Source: Ceratodon purpureus
Lineage: Eukaryota; Streptophyta; Bryopsida; Pseudoditrichales; Ditrichaceae
Assembly: GCA_014871385.1 (NCBI GenBank)
Contig: CM026427.1
Span: forward strand, 18,505,212 to 18,569,211
Direction: 5' to 3'
DNA length: 64,000 nucleotides
Shown: in pieces, positions 23,852 through 36,236 of the stretch
Layout of the letters: each line of letters starts with the position of its first letter
Numbering within the stretch: position 1 is the first letter of the stretch
Made by a program: the position numbers and the translations under genes
The notes under the pieces: generated by a model
Told to the model about the DNA's origin: nothing
Database searches by the model: none
Seen by the model: the letters and a program-made list of their open reading frames with translations, nothing else

Positions 23852-26575
23852 TCAGCGTCTGCTAACTTTCCCGACACTTCTATTTTTGTTACCGAATCTT
23901 GAATAGTTGTTTGGCTTTCCTCCACCACCACCCATACCGAACTTCAATGGTACAATAGGCTTCAAATATGCATCCCCAGGAGAATTTCGTTGCTTCTGAG
24001 GTAACTGCTTTAAACTTGGAAGCCAATGCGCAACATACTCTCCTTCTGGGTCATAAGTTGCTGACTGCACGAAACAAGATTCGATGGTCACATATTTTCT
24101 ACATATGTAACGTAATGATAGAGGTACATCGATTGTGCATTCCATAAGGCATAAGCATACTGAAGATAAATGTGGAATTCTCACCTGCTTCGGAATGCTA
24201 AAGTAGCGATCTTCCCGAGGATCGTTGCCCACACCTTCAGTCCATGAAAACATGTCAATAAACAATATGGAAATTAAACTTATACACGACAGAAAAAGTG
24301 TTCGCAGCATCAACGCCAAGAGTAGCAGACAGTTGCAACTAAAAGTCAATGCTACATTTCGTACTAAACTTCAGATAAATCTCTCTATCAAGAGGCATCC
24401 GGAGTACCGTGTGTGCATATGTATCAATGAATATAGATGACCAAAGATTAGATACTTACCGGCTCCATATGTCCAGTTTCCATAATTTGAGCAAGGATCA
24501 TAATCAAGAAGGCATGTCTCAAACCATTCAGCTCCCATTCTCCAATCTAGACCCAGATCACGAACCATGAAAGAACACACTATCTGCAAACATAGCCGAT
24601 ATAAGCAGTTAACACGTGCAATTATTTAGTAAAGAATTAACGGAATTCCACATCTTTGACCTAAGAACTCTACAAAAACATGATTGATGTGCCAAAAATA
24701 ATCTACGGCAGTATAAACAACAATTCAAGAATGAGAGAATGTGCTACCTGGCGTCCACGGTTTGACATGAAGCCCGTGGCGGCCAATTCCTTCATGTTAG
24801 CATCTATCAAGGGATACCTATAAGAATAAAATGATCATTAGAGAATTATAAAACAACCAAAGTAATAGTGTCTCAATATCTGTTTTAGCTACTGCTTAAT
24901 TAAGCTCTATATACCACAATTTTCCAGCAGATAAACATACAGTTAAGAGGTGTTCGTGAGCATACCCAGTTCGTCCCTCTCGCCAAGCTTCAAAGAGAAC
25001 ACTGTTCTGGCTCCAACTCTTGCCTACAACTTTTCGTGGACCACCTGTGTACATCACGAGCAGAGAGAGTAAATTATGTACTTTCTACTTTGTGTTTCAG
25101 ATTCTAAGTTCCCAATCAATAATGCATTTCGACGCACAAAATAATAGAATTTAATTATGGATTCAATCATTCAACAAAGTGATTTACCACAATAAAATTA
25201 TTAGGTGATAATTGTTAGAAATTATAGAAGTAACGAAAAAGAAAACTGACCTAAATGAAAAAATGCATTTCCATATTTGATGGAGACAAATCGAAAGTAG
25301 TCACGCCATATAAGTTCAAACAACACCCTGTTTCAGAATGAAGGATATATACGGGTAAGAAATTTCGCATTCTGTCTCATTGGTGCACTAAGCTGTAAGT
25401 GGATAGGCCCATTCATTACTTCTCAAGAAAAGTATTATACGTAGCTGGGCAAAGAGCAGTACCAGTAAGTAGAGTCATTAGCAACTCTCTCGCTCTCATA
25501 TCGCTTAACCTGAAGTCAATCACGATCAATTCGTTTAGAATAACTCTCAAAAGATAGTCACAAGTCAAGTTATTTGGACTTTCGCAAGTGAATGAAGCAT
25601 GTCCACCCAGCAATCTTGTGTCTTATAATGTATAGCGCAATTTACCTCATCGTGTATCGTCCTCGGTGACAGACAACCGTGTGCAAGCCAGGGTGAAAAT
25701 TTGGTTGAGTAATCCGCACCGAGCATTCCATTACGTGTTTCCTTGTAAACTTTCAGTTGATCCTACAGGAACATCAAATTCAGGTTCGCATTAGTGTGTG
25801 TCCTGAAGTGGACAATTGTGGTATTGCACGGTTTACTGTAAATACTAAAGAACGTTGGAAAATCAAATTAAACTGGGTTTCTGAGAAACATATGAACAGC
25901 TGACCATTACCTTATTCCAAAAGTAATCATGAAGGCGAGCCAAGGCTGCAGTTTCTCCACCTTCAAAATGCATTACACCTAAGGGGCTCTGGACACAAAC
26001 CAATAGAAAATTAAATCTTCAACTAAATGGCTTCAATATATGGGAATCGGTTGAATTGAACAGACTACCATTCGCACTATCATACCTGATCACGATATTT
26101 CAATCCAAGGTCTGCCATGTTAGGTATATCTCCAGGTTCTCCGACTTTGTCAGGCAAATTTTCGGGCAGAGGGCCCATTTGAGCTGGCATTTTCAGTGCT
26201 GGTCTAATCTTGCAATTATATTCAACTCCCTGCAATTTTAAAAAGGATACTAAGAATCAGAAGAAGAAACAATCCCATGATTAACTAACTATGGACTTAG
26301 CATTTACCGTTGCCATAGCTGACCACAACAATCTTAATCAGAACGTTAGACATGTAAACATAACAACATAACCTGAAAACAGGAACAGACGTATCACATC
26401 ACATTTTCAGAATCTTTTATCAAAGTACCTTGGCAATTCAAGCGAAAACAACCATTGGTGATCTAATCCGTGAAAAAATTACAGTTTCAAAAGATTCTTC
26501 CGGTAAACAAACAAGAAGTATGTTCTCATGTTCTCAGTACCTTTCGGAACTGCGTATAAACGTCAGGAAGTTCGC
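23852..26575 (-). pseudogene. Cryptochrome DASH (CRY3-type), FAD-binding half only
   Basis: Eleven exons splice in frame: 26,541-26,575, 26,086-26,229, 25,911-25,988, 25,646-25,762, 25,463-25,509, 25,251-25,327, 24,966-25,044, 24,748-24,817, 24,460-24,583, 24,185-24,234 and 23,852-24,064. They read [110 protein letters not shown] and YDPEGEYVAHWL, ending in a Gly/Arg-rich tail. This is the whole FAD-binding domain and tail of a plant CRY-DASH, a flavoprotein that repairs pyrimidine dimers in single-stranded DNA or acts in signalling in plastids and mitochondria. The N-terminal alpha/beta antenna domain is absent: only about 180 bp separate the first exon from the DUF1818-like exon upstream. 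No stop or frameshift is seen in the exons I read, so loss or capture was recent, or the piece is part of a fusion transcript. Confidence 0.85.
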
Positions 26576-26756
26576 CACACACACAAACATGTCAAACAAT
26601 GTTCGCTCCCTCAGTTCCTCAATTCATATAAACAAAATACTGCCAAAAGAAACAAGGAAACATATGCCTATAAGAAAATCTCTGGCTTCGTCTCAGATAA
26701 ACGACTACCATCAATCAATATCCAAGCAAATTGAGTCCCATTCCAGGAAAACATAC

Positions 26757-27693
26757 CCTCCAAAAATCTTGAAATATCGCAACCCTTTTCTTAGGAATGC
26801 TGCACTCCATCCAAAGACTACCTCTCTCAACCTGCATGACAACTTCGTCCTTCCCTATAAATCCATCTTCATCCATTGTTGAAATACCCTTTCTCAAGGT
26901 CTGCAAGAGCCCACAATTCACAACGGAGCATTAAACTCCACACTAACAATACCATCATCAACCTACCATCAAACAATGATTAACAAAAACTCTGCAAAAC
27001 AAAGCCAGCGAAACAACGCAACACCTGTATAAGGTAGCAGAAATCATTAAATTCCGATGCTGTTAGGGCAAGGCTCCATCCCCCAGCTCCAACCTGTCCC
27101 CACATTTGCAACCCAAACAATTCACTACCCTGTTCCTTAAAACTCCTCTCGCAAATCCACTACTCCCAACCTAGAGCCACATGCCAAAAATCAACCACTT
27201 CTTGCAAAGAACATCAGCTCATCTCAGCTCAACAATCCGTCCCACTCTTACAATAGCGCAGAAGCTCTCTTCCGAATCCGGTGCAGTCTCATACCCCAAC
27301 CGCCAACCTTCACCCTCCAAAACCTCAAACGTCTTCTCCGCCAGCGGCTCATCCGTAAAATAACAACCTGGAGCTCCCAAAACTCAAAAATTTCAATCAC
27401 TCCCAAAACTCCACCATTACTCCCAATCACCACATATCCCACCACCATCAACCCCAACCAACATCCCCTTCCCAACCTCCACCATCACCAAAAACCAATG
27501 CAAATCCAAACCACCTCCACTCACCTGTCAAGTCGCAGCAGAGAAACCCCGTCCGGTCATCCTCCTCCTCGAGAGTCTTCGAAGTGGTCTTCACAACAAC
27601 GCACCCGCTCTCATCGCACTCCAATTTCATCTCATCACCGGCATCGCCCCCGTCGTCATCATACGACGACACCACAATCCGCTCCCCGTACTC
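26757..27693 (-). pseudogene. DUF1818-like gene fragment
   Basis: Four exons with matching phases: 27,525-27,693, 27,252-27,367, 27,025-27,093 and 26,757-26,900. The core reads EGEGWRLGYETAPDSEESFC, then VGAGGWSLALTASEFNDFCY, then STMDEDGFIGKDEVVMQVER and GSLWMEC. The order GEGWRLG...LVG..W.LELT..ELNDFC...L.DEE....E...LWMEV is that of DUF1818 proteins, small cyanobacterial proteins with plastid-type plant relatives of unknown function. Exon 1 is acidic, begins at an acceptor and has no clear start codon. It abuts the JmjC stop codon by about 25 bp. After WMEC the sequence no longer resembles the family and the expected C-terminal strand is missing. It therefore appears cut at both ends. Naming is from memory of the family pattern. 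Confidence 0.6.
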
Positions 27694-27718
27694 CTAGCGC
27701 GATTGGATAACTTTTGAC

Positions 27719-30049
27719 TTATAGTAACTTGAAAGATGAGCAGATTTCAAAGTACTTTCGGGATGTTTCGATTGCCCCACAATTAGAACAATTTGCTTCA
27801 GATTGGTACGCATTCCACATATCTTGAATCTGCTTCAAATCTTCTCCAACGTTGATGAAGTAGTTGCTACTATCTGCCAAACTAAACCCTGTAGAGATAG
27901 TCCAATGGAACAAAAGCCCCGGAATTGACATGATTGTCATTCCAGGGCGTTGGACAATTCTACGAACGCCAAAGCGATGCATGTCTTCTTTTGAAATATA
28001 AACACCGGGCTTGTCACAAAATGTTTGGGGATAACATCTTTTTTGAAGAGTGTTATTTAACCATTTTCGTCTTTTCAAAAACTCCTTGAATTCCAAACCC
28101 TTACAGCGTGGAACAAAGTACCAAATTTTGGGGGCTCCAACCACTAATAAGTTGAAAGTCGCAAGCATCGCATCTTCCACATGAATGGAAGTGCGTGTTC
28201 CAAACGTAGATGCTATAATTGCCCCTCGATTAACACCTTGAATAATTTCCAAGCCTCTTCCATTTCTGTTCTGTTCACACCAAAGCCTCACACATTTTCC
28301 AAATGCATCATCTAATAATGGAAAACTATGCGCAGTTCTGCAATCACCTTGTTCAATGTCCTCCAATTGATGCTCGTTAAAATCGTATAATTCGTACACG
28401 GCATCTTCATTGGCATCAAGACACTTCACTTGTAAATGCCTTGAATTTGCATCCACAAGCGAATCTCCCCCTTGAAGTGTAAATCCCAACGGCATAGTGT
28501 CACAATGTCGATTCATATCCAAATCCTGATCGTAAAGAATCTCCAACTTCTTTGGCATGTGATAAAAAAGAGCTTCTCGAAATATATCGGGCACACCATC
28601 ATCTCCTACCCACACCTTCATCAATTCATCAATCTTTTTTTCGAGTGCCAAAGATTTGATAATGAAATCTTCGAGACAAGTTTTTACATTCTCTGGATCC
28701 CTGCACGTTGCAAGTGATTGAGAGGAAGCTCCAAATTTGTGTTTCTCTAACTTCATCTTGCACTTGCCACTTTGTGAGAATAATTGGTTAAGGTTCTGAA
28801 AATCCATCCCTGCCTTTTTCCAAAACATTGTTAACCGATTGTTGACAACCCAAAATCCATCATTCTCCAAAATAGATCTGTCAGCGGATTTGATGGCCTC
28901 AAATACCTTTGAAGCTTTACAAGAGTGATGTTGTAATACCCACACTTTGTTTTCAGTTTCCTGGGTATAAGATAAAATTACTTCGTAGGTATCCAAAACA
29001 TCACGGTAAGGAAACCTCTCTGTTTCCATATTTAGCATCAGCTCAAGCTCCACAAGTAAAGACAAAAGAGCTTTGTTCCCTGAGTCTTGCACTTTACCCT
29101 TCTCCTTCATCAGTTCAGATTCCAAACAAGAAGACAAGTACGTGGCCTCAACATCAAACTTTTGATGAAGTAAAATGTTTGATTTACAAAGATCACCAAC
29201 CTCCAGTTTTATCAAATCCTCTGATGGAACCTGTAATCATACACACAGAACAACAATTAATATCCACCCTTTCTTAAGCCCAAAGAACTCATACACCAAC
29301 ATTCCAACACATAAACTTCTCCATAAAATCTTAAACACCCACAAAACTTGAAAAAAAGGATGTCACTGGCTCTCTAAATTTCTTATGCCTATTTTACAAA
29401 TGAGATTTTTTACATAGGCAATATATACGTACCAAGTCCCATGTATGCTCCTCCAAACTCTACATTTACATACCCACAACAACTTGGATCAGGAAATCAT
29501 ATTCTTCTCAAGTGTCTTTGATAGACGACCACAATAACAAAAATTTAACATATAAAACTGTGAAACTAATTGACAAATACACCATAATCAGGAGAAAATA
29601 AATCAATTGCAAAAATAAATTACTTCATTGCAAACTTATCATATTACCTTAATCAGGTTGACTGCCTTCTGATGTTGTGGTGCCTCCTCATGATTTGAAT
29701 TAAACCTATACTTGTACTTGCAAATATTGCAAAAAGCTTCAATAGGGCCACATGCAGGATAACCCAAATGATGTCTTGAAGCATCATGACTGTCAACTTG
29801 ATCAATTGGAAATTTTTTAACGCAGCAAAGGCAAACAAGTGCTCTATCAAATAGAATATATGAATCCTGTCCAGTACAAAACATAGTGCCAAACATCAGA
29901 ATATACTAATAAGAATAAACTCTATATACCTACATATGATATTCACTTCAGTGGAATGACATGAACAACTAAACAAAAATTCACATCTCATCAAAATCTA
30001 GAGCTCGAATCTAAACAGGAGTCAAAGAGCATACCATTCTCAACTGCTC
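27719..30049 (-). CDS. JmjC-domain protein with C2H2-like zinc fingers (partial 5')
   Basis: Main exon 27,719-29,230 (503 codons plus TAA), upstream exon 29,648-29,866 (73 codons) and a possible 15-bp micro-exon at 30,035-30,049 (EQLRM), all joined in phase 0 by GT/AG sites. The 73-residue exon has two Cys-x2-Cys...His-x4/5-His sets, suggesting tandem zinc fingers. The large exon ends in a JmjC domain: SIHVEDAMLATFNLLVVGAP with the HxE pair, KIWYFVPR, and the distal histidine in PGLLFHWTISTGFSLADSSN, about 90 residues later. All three Fe(II) ligands are present. The C-terminus has CSNCG. JmjC enzymes are 2-oxoglutarate/Fe(II) demethylases or hydroxylases acting on chromatin or RNA-linked proteins. 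The true start was not found; a 195-bp repeat array lies directly upstream. It shares orientation with the DUF1818 and CRY-DASH pieces, so it may itself be captured. Confidence 0.75.
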
Positions 30050-30174
30050 CTGTAAACATAATAACAAAATAACCACCACACAATCACAAACACCACACAA
30101 TCAATAAGTGTGACAGCAAATACGTTTACAATAAATTAAAATAAAACACTCACATATCTGTACCAAGCAAGCTC

Positions 30175-31157
30175 AAAACCAAAACAGACTCCCACACGAT
30201 CACAAACAAGCAAACCCCATGGAAAGCACGGTGGCACGCGAATCGCTTCACGCACATACCGGCTCGCACAGAGGCACTGCCAACTCACCGCAACGCATGG
30301 TGGCGGACGAATCACTTCGCCCACATACCGGTCGCAGGTGACGCACAAACAAACTACGCACGCACACAATCAAACAATCGACACTACCACACATTCACAC
30401 ACAAGCAGACCCCATGAAAGGCACGGTGGCACGCGAATCGCTTCACGCACATACCGGCTCGCACAGAGGCACTGCCAACTCACCGCAACGCATGGTGGCG
30501 GACGAATCACTTCGCCCACATACCGGTCGCAGGTGACGCACAAACAAACTACGCACGCACACAATCAAACAATCGACACTACCACACATTCACACACAAG
30601 CAGACCCCATGAAAGGCACGGTGGCACGCGAATCGCTTCACGCACATACCGGCTCGCACAGAGGCACTGCCAACTCACCGCAACGCATGGTGGCGGACGA
30701 ATCACTTCGCCCACATACCGGTCGCAGGTGACGCACAAACAAACTACGCACGCACACAATCAAACAATCGACGCTACCACACAGTCACACACAAGCAGAC
30801 CCCATGAAAGGCACGGTGGCACGCGAATCGCTTCACGCACATACCGGCTCGCACAGAGGCACTGCCAACTCACCGCAACGCATGGTGGCGGACGAATCAC
30901 TTCGCCCACATACCGGTCGCAGGTGACGCACAAACAAACTACGCACGCACACAATCAAACAATCGACACTACCACACATTCACACACAAGCAGACCCCAT
31001 GAAAGGCACGGTGGCACGCGAATCGCTTCACGCACATACCGGCTCGCACAGAGGCACTGCCAACTCACCGCAACGCATGGTGGCGGACGAATCACTTCGC
31101 CCACATACCGGTCGCAGGTGACGCACAAACAAACTACGCACGCACACAATCAAACAT
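30175..31157. repeat. 195-bp tandem repeat, about five copies
   Basis: One diverged leading copy (30,175-30,369) is followed by four nearly identical 195-bp copies to 31,157. Only a few substitutions occur, for example at about 30,772-30,785. Each unit contains two related halves about 70 bp apart, both with ACATACCGG and GGTGGC...GAATC.CTTC. Because 195 is divisible by three, the array leaves long open frames on both strands; these are repeat artefacts. High copy identity implies recent expansion or homogenisation. Confidence 0.9.
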
Positions 31158-31159
31158 AA

Positions 31160-32730
31160 CTAGCCCCCAACAAAATCCTAGAGAATTATACCACTCAAAA
31201 AAGCACAACTAAAAAGGAGTGGCTAGTAAATAAGAAATTTTTAAAAAGCAAAATATCATGACCAAAGCATGAGTTGACCTCGCATATCTTACCATCAAAA
31301 TTAGATAATCGTGCTCTATGTTGGCCTACCCATTTCCTTGGATGCTACGCATGCTGTGACGACCTACAACAAAATGAGGTAGATCAGGAATCATGGTCAT
31401 CCGTGCATCCAAGACCCAGACGAAAGCATTCAGAAAAAATCAGGTGTAGTGACAAAACGAAGCTAAAGTTCAATATCTCGCGCCATTAATTTTATACTAT
31501 ACCGATGAAGAGAATACGTCGGTGTAGTGCACGTATTACGCAGATTACGCCAATGTCAGCCATATAAATCAGCGAATTCGGAATGGCCGGTCGACCCAGT
31601 CATGACTGCTCACTAACAGCCCTGAACTGCAGGAGAAACTAAAGAACCATATAAAATACCTACACGATCATGGTCTCCGACTCAAGTATCTCCGCGCAGA
31701 CCTGTCCCTCCGCTCCTCATTTTCTTACCCTCACCTGGCACCAGCGTATTCTCTTTCTCGTCCACCACTAACCCCGCCATTCCGCCCCTCATCTCTCTCT
31801 TAAAATGTGACATACTAATCAATTCTCCGTCACCACGTCAAAACTCCAAAACTTCTCCAACCAGATAAAATAAAACCGGCAACGACAAAAATGCCCTAGA
31901 ATCAGGAGACCGTCATTAACATCACTAACAAAAGCCGCACCGGCCTGATCAGAACCAGAAACTGGCGCAATCCAATTGCCTGTACAAATTCTCCAAACAT
32001 TCGATATAAAAACTGCCTTAAGCTATCCCCTGTATCAACTATTCAAAGAGCTTCACATGTGGCGTGACAATGATTGGAATGTTGCACTCACCTAGCCCAG
32101 GAATTGGCTGGAGAGTGTCTAAGTCTTGGGTGTTGCTACCAGAAAATGGGAGTCTTACTGGAGGAGTCAGTTGCTTGATACCTGATGGACACCATAGGTC
32201 ACCAAATGTCAAGAGATGATTAAACCCATAAAGTTTCAAGCTGATTTACTGCACTCTCCGTGTTATTGCTCGAGTACAATTGCAGAAGCAGGCTGACCAG
32301 AAAATATGAAAACAACCAAGTTTCAAACCTTGGGCACTAAAGGGTTAACAAAATCGTTTCCAATTGTTATGGCTGATCACCTAGTCTAACAATACCTCTA
32401 CCAACAAGAAAAGGCCGACACGATGCACTCAGACATGTTGCCTAATCATGATCCTACACAAAGAAGTGTCCTGGAACAAGAAGTGCAGGCATGTTCTCAA
32501 GTTGAAAAGATAATACACCTGAGAAAAACGCCCGTAAGCTTTAGCGGTCCACAAAAGTCAACTAAGGTCAGCCTCAGCAAACCCTGGTAATACACACAAG
32601 AGAGAAAAATCGCTTAACCACTTCTTTACAGAGTCAAAGAAGATGAACAATGTGAGCAAGATAGCCACACTAGGCTATGCATACATTTTACGATGCATGT
32701 GGGAGAACTCTGAACTTTTCTGGCAAACTG
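31160..32730. other. Spacer with dispersed repeat at 31,685-31,880
   Basis: Mostly short frames. At 31,685-31,880 a C/T-rich segment containing CTAACCCCGCCATTCCGCC and ACATACTAATCAATTCTCCG recurs at 36,237-36,370, so it is a dispersed repeat. A minus-strand exon-like stretch at about 32,085-32,220 (LTPPVRLPFSG) is not identified. No gene can be named. Confidence 0.5.
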
Positions 32731-32734
32731 ATAC

Positions 32735-33070
32735 CTTCAATAGCATGTTGACCCGTAGATCAGCAACTCCATAGCCACGCAGGGCCAGGCACAAAAGATC
32801 TGGACACCCCTTGATAAGCTCGCTGCATGAATACGTTCCGGTCTCCCTTCCAGATCTGAAATCGAGTATAGGGTATCATCCCTAATTGTACAGATTCTGA
32901 TTCCAAATTCAAAAGTCAGCACGGACGCACATGGTATTGCATGCGCACATAGGAATAACGCAAGAGCTAACTCACATCGATTCCAGTCCGGTTCTCCTGG
33001 TTGGAAGCACAGACGGTAACGTTCGGACAGTGAGACCCCGAACACTCCATCAAGGATCGCAATGTTGTGT
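32735..33070 (-). pseudogene. LRR/F-box-like gene fragment
   Basis: A well-bordered 121-bp exon (32,735-32,855; TTTCAG acceptor, GTATCAG donor) reads CSELIKGCPDLLCLALRGYG followed by VADLRVNMLLK, which has the spacing of a cysteine-containing LRR unit as in F-box proteins. A second exon-like stretch upstream (about 32,975-33,070) reads TLRSLMECSGSHCPNVTV and ends at a GTGAGT donor. No F-box motif was found. The identification is tentative. It fits the pattern of isolated gene pieces in this region. Confidence 0.4.
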
Positions 33071-33699
33071 TCTTCTGCTGTGCATCCAATGTCCATATCA
33101 GCAGAAGTTCACAATTTCACACTAACAATATACTCTAGCATTGGTTAACACTTCCAGCAATCGGATACATTCCCTCTTATAACACACAGTTGGTACATAC
33201 AATGCAGCTCTTATTTGACACGAATTGGAAGGACGCTCCAAGCTCCAAACCCTAAAAGCTCCTTTAGGTGATTTTCCACCAACGCAGCGTTTCCAAATTG
33301 TTGCACCGACGACAGAAGCATCTTGAGAATATGTGTGCAACTCTTACATGTCGCCGCTCCCACCAACGCAGCATAGAACCTTGTGCCAATCCGAGAACGT
33401 AAGGATATCATCTACACTGTGCGCACTCGGGTATGTATCAATACACCAAGCTTCACCGTCCTTGCCAATCCCCGCATGATGGCAATGTCAGGGGAAAAGG
33501 GAGCTCAAGATGCACCCTTTTCGGCAAACGGAGCAGGTTCCAGCGGCCCAACCTTTTTTGGCAAACGGAGCAGATTCTAGCGGCCCAAGGGAATCCAACT
33601 CTTTCAAAACTTCAAAACAGAGAAATTAAAAACAATTCCCTCGAAAGGAAGAAGACTCGATTCCGGATCCTCCTAAGCAACAAATGCAGCAGAAACTAT

Positions 33700-34460
33700 A
33701 CAACCATAGATACCTGCACGAATGTGGTGTGCGACGCAAGCATTTACGGGCACCCGTCCCTCCGCTCCTCGTTCTCTTCCGCCTGGGGAGGATCAGCCCC
33801 CCACACTCGTACCCTCGCAGGATGGAGTGTGGGGGTCATCCATGTCGACCCACATCCTCCGAACCCTGGTCAGTGGTTACCTGGCCGTTCGCCTCTCCGT
33901 TCCCCACTCCTAAGCTCCCCGCTCCCAGCTCCTCCACTTCCCGCCTTCCCGCCCTCCCGCCCCTCCTGCCCCCTGCTTCGTTTTGGGCTCTGCTTCGTCG
34001 GCTCCTGTGTCGCCTTCCCCGCCCTCCCGCCTCCCATCGCCGTGGTCGCCCAAGCCGTCGCCTCCGCCCTGCTCGTCGTGCTCGCTGTCGCCCTCGCCTT
34101 TGCTGAACTTTCGACACTGAACTTCCGGTACTCCGACACTGAATTCGATGTGAGTGAGTCCAGCGTCGCCTCTGGAGAGCTCCGCCAATTCTCTGAGTTC
34201 TAGCACATGATATCGTAGCTTGGAGCTACTTGAGATCTGAGAGCCACCACCTGAGGGCTGTTGCAGTTTGTGCATTTGTTTACTTGGCTGTCTTAAACAC
34301 TTCAGGGCTTCATCATAATCAGAGACTGTCACCTTCGTGCAACTAGCTCCGGTCAGGAGTAGCGCATTTAGGTCTGTAGCACACGGGTGAAGTGAGTTAG
34401 ACACAGACTCCAAGAGCCGCAATTGATGTTCACAGTTACCGTTTGTGGGCACCGCATATG
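33700..34460 (-). CDS. GC-rich island with hypothetical 180-aa frame
   Basis: A strong local rise in GC with C/T-rich plus strand at 33,740-34,110. The minus-strand frame 33,910-34,452 starts with an ordinary-looking part (HQLRLLESVSNSLHPCATDL, then YDEALKCLRQ) and then becomes a low-complexity Gly/Glu/Arg tract. No family is recognised. The low-complexity half is probably non-coding. The first half could be an exon. Alternatively the whole island is a CpG-like promoter region. Confidence 0.2.
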
Positions 34461-35099
34461 ATATTCAGGGGAAGAAGCTGTTTGTGTGTGAAAGGGTGAA
34501 TCAGCGTCAAGCTGTTTGTGAAGAATTCCTTCTCTGATATCGAGTATAGATGCCAGGGAGAGTATTGGCGCAGCAAGCGGATTCACTCCAAGACTCACTT
34601 CAAGACATGTCATCTCCAACCACCAAGATGAGTGTGTAAAAATTCACCTTCCCAGGCAATCAGAGGTTGCCCATTATAGCCAAGACCACGCCATTCCACC
34701 CCAGCAAGGTGTTTTGTTTCGATTGCTTTGTGGCTTTCATCTTGGAATTAAAATTTTAAGTGGATATGTTTTAGGATTTAGGTTGTATGTTTCTCATTGT
34801 CATATAGAGAAATTTTTGTTATGTTTTTGCAAGTTGAAGTGTAGGTTCAAGAAGAAAGAAGGGAGCTTTGGGAGTTTGAATTAGTATTAGGTGGGAAAAA
34901 TAGAAGTCCTTAAACTTGTAACAAATGATTTTTAATGTATGTTGATGCAAGTTGTTTTCTACATTTGTCTTGATGTTTGACTTTGCATTGGTTTGGAGTC
35001 ATTAAATTCTTGTATGTATGAATTGTGTTGAAGAAATGTATGGGTTGTACTTACACTTTTCAGGTTTATATTGATTTTGGGGGTATATACTCAAGAACA

Positions 35100-35755
35100 A
35101 TCATGCCTAAACAAAATGATGCACCTTCGTAATTGAGTAATACTCATCATGAAGCCCAACTAAGATTTATCACAAGAACTTGAAAATATCCTCAACAGAA
35201 GCGTACATAGACAACTCTCATAACTCTCTACACAATACCCGTCATGAAGACCTTCTTAATTATGTCATGACTCAGAAAATGTACCCATCATAAGCTAACT
35301 TTGAATTAAATCACAATTCTCTGAGAAATACCCATCATACGCCAAGTTTTTAAGCAAAAAGACTTATCTCTGGTTGCCCTTTCATGGGTTAATGGCAAAC
35401 TGTAAGATTGGGCCAATACCCATCGTAGCCCAAATGGAGTCATATCACGAAACTTTGAAACAATCATCAAAATAAGCACGTTTGGACATACCTCCTAAGT
35501 CCCTAGGCAATACCCATCATGAACATAATTATAAATCCATCGCCATCTTTAGGGTTTACTCATCTTGGTATTACCCATCATAGAGCAATTTTAAAATGTA
35601 TCACGATCTCTAAGAAATACGCATCATGGACTACATATGAGATAAATCACAACCTCATGGAGGAAATACCCATCATAGAGAAACTTTAGAATACATCACA
35701 ACTCTTTAAGCCATACCCATCATGATTGCATTTCTACAAAAAAAAACTATATCTC
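35100..35755. repeat. ACCCATCAT-core minisatellite
   Basis: Roughly ten diverged units of about 55-60 bp, each with AATACCCATCAT followed by an A/T-rich segment and ATCACAACTCT or ATCTCT. The reverse complement of the unit matches the small array at 18.7-18.9 kb. Non-coding. Confidence 0.75.
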
Positions 35756-36236
35756 TGCTTTGTGTGATTATTCAAAAACAACCATAAAACTAGGAAATAA
35801 AAAATTATTGAATTGTTACAACAACATGCTCTTAAAATATAAACTATCCAAACGTGCATATATTTTGAATGCATGCAATAAAATAATAAAATAAAACTAA
35901 TGAGTCAAGGGTTTAAAACATACACCATCCAAAACTTCAAAGGTGCTTGACTTACAAATCTTCTTTGAAACCACAAGTGATATCCACTCCAATTTATGTC
36001 CACAAAAATGTTTAGGTCCTCTCATTTCATTGGAAGGCAATTTCAAGTTGCAATTATTCCTTTAAATGGATGTGGGTTCAGAAGGATGATTGCACAATAA
36101 GGCCAAAAAGCCCCATTCATCCACATGTCAAGGTAACCACGGGTTCGAACCATGGGTGATCAACTTGGATTGTGATGGATGAGATACCGAAGGAACCATT
36201 CACGACATTCATCCGGCAAGGTACCAGTGTGGGGGT

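Noticed and set aside
27719-29215. Start of the JmjC protein at 29,215 within the large exon
   Set aside because: That position is a TTG codon inside an exon that begins at an acceptor at 29,230 and is in phase with an upstream coding exon.
30338-31159. 273-codon plus-strand frame (and matching 64-codon minus-strand frames)
   Set aside because: They are translations of the 195-bp tandem repeat, open only because the period is divisible by three; no start context or domain.
33433-34203. 256-codon plus-strand frame across the GC-rich island
   Set aside because: Low-complexity Pro/Ser/Leu composition from C/T-rich DNA, no motif, no splice support.
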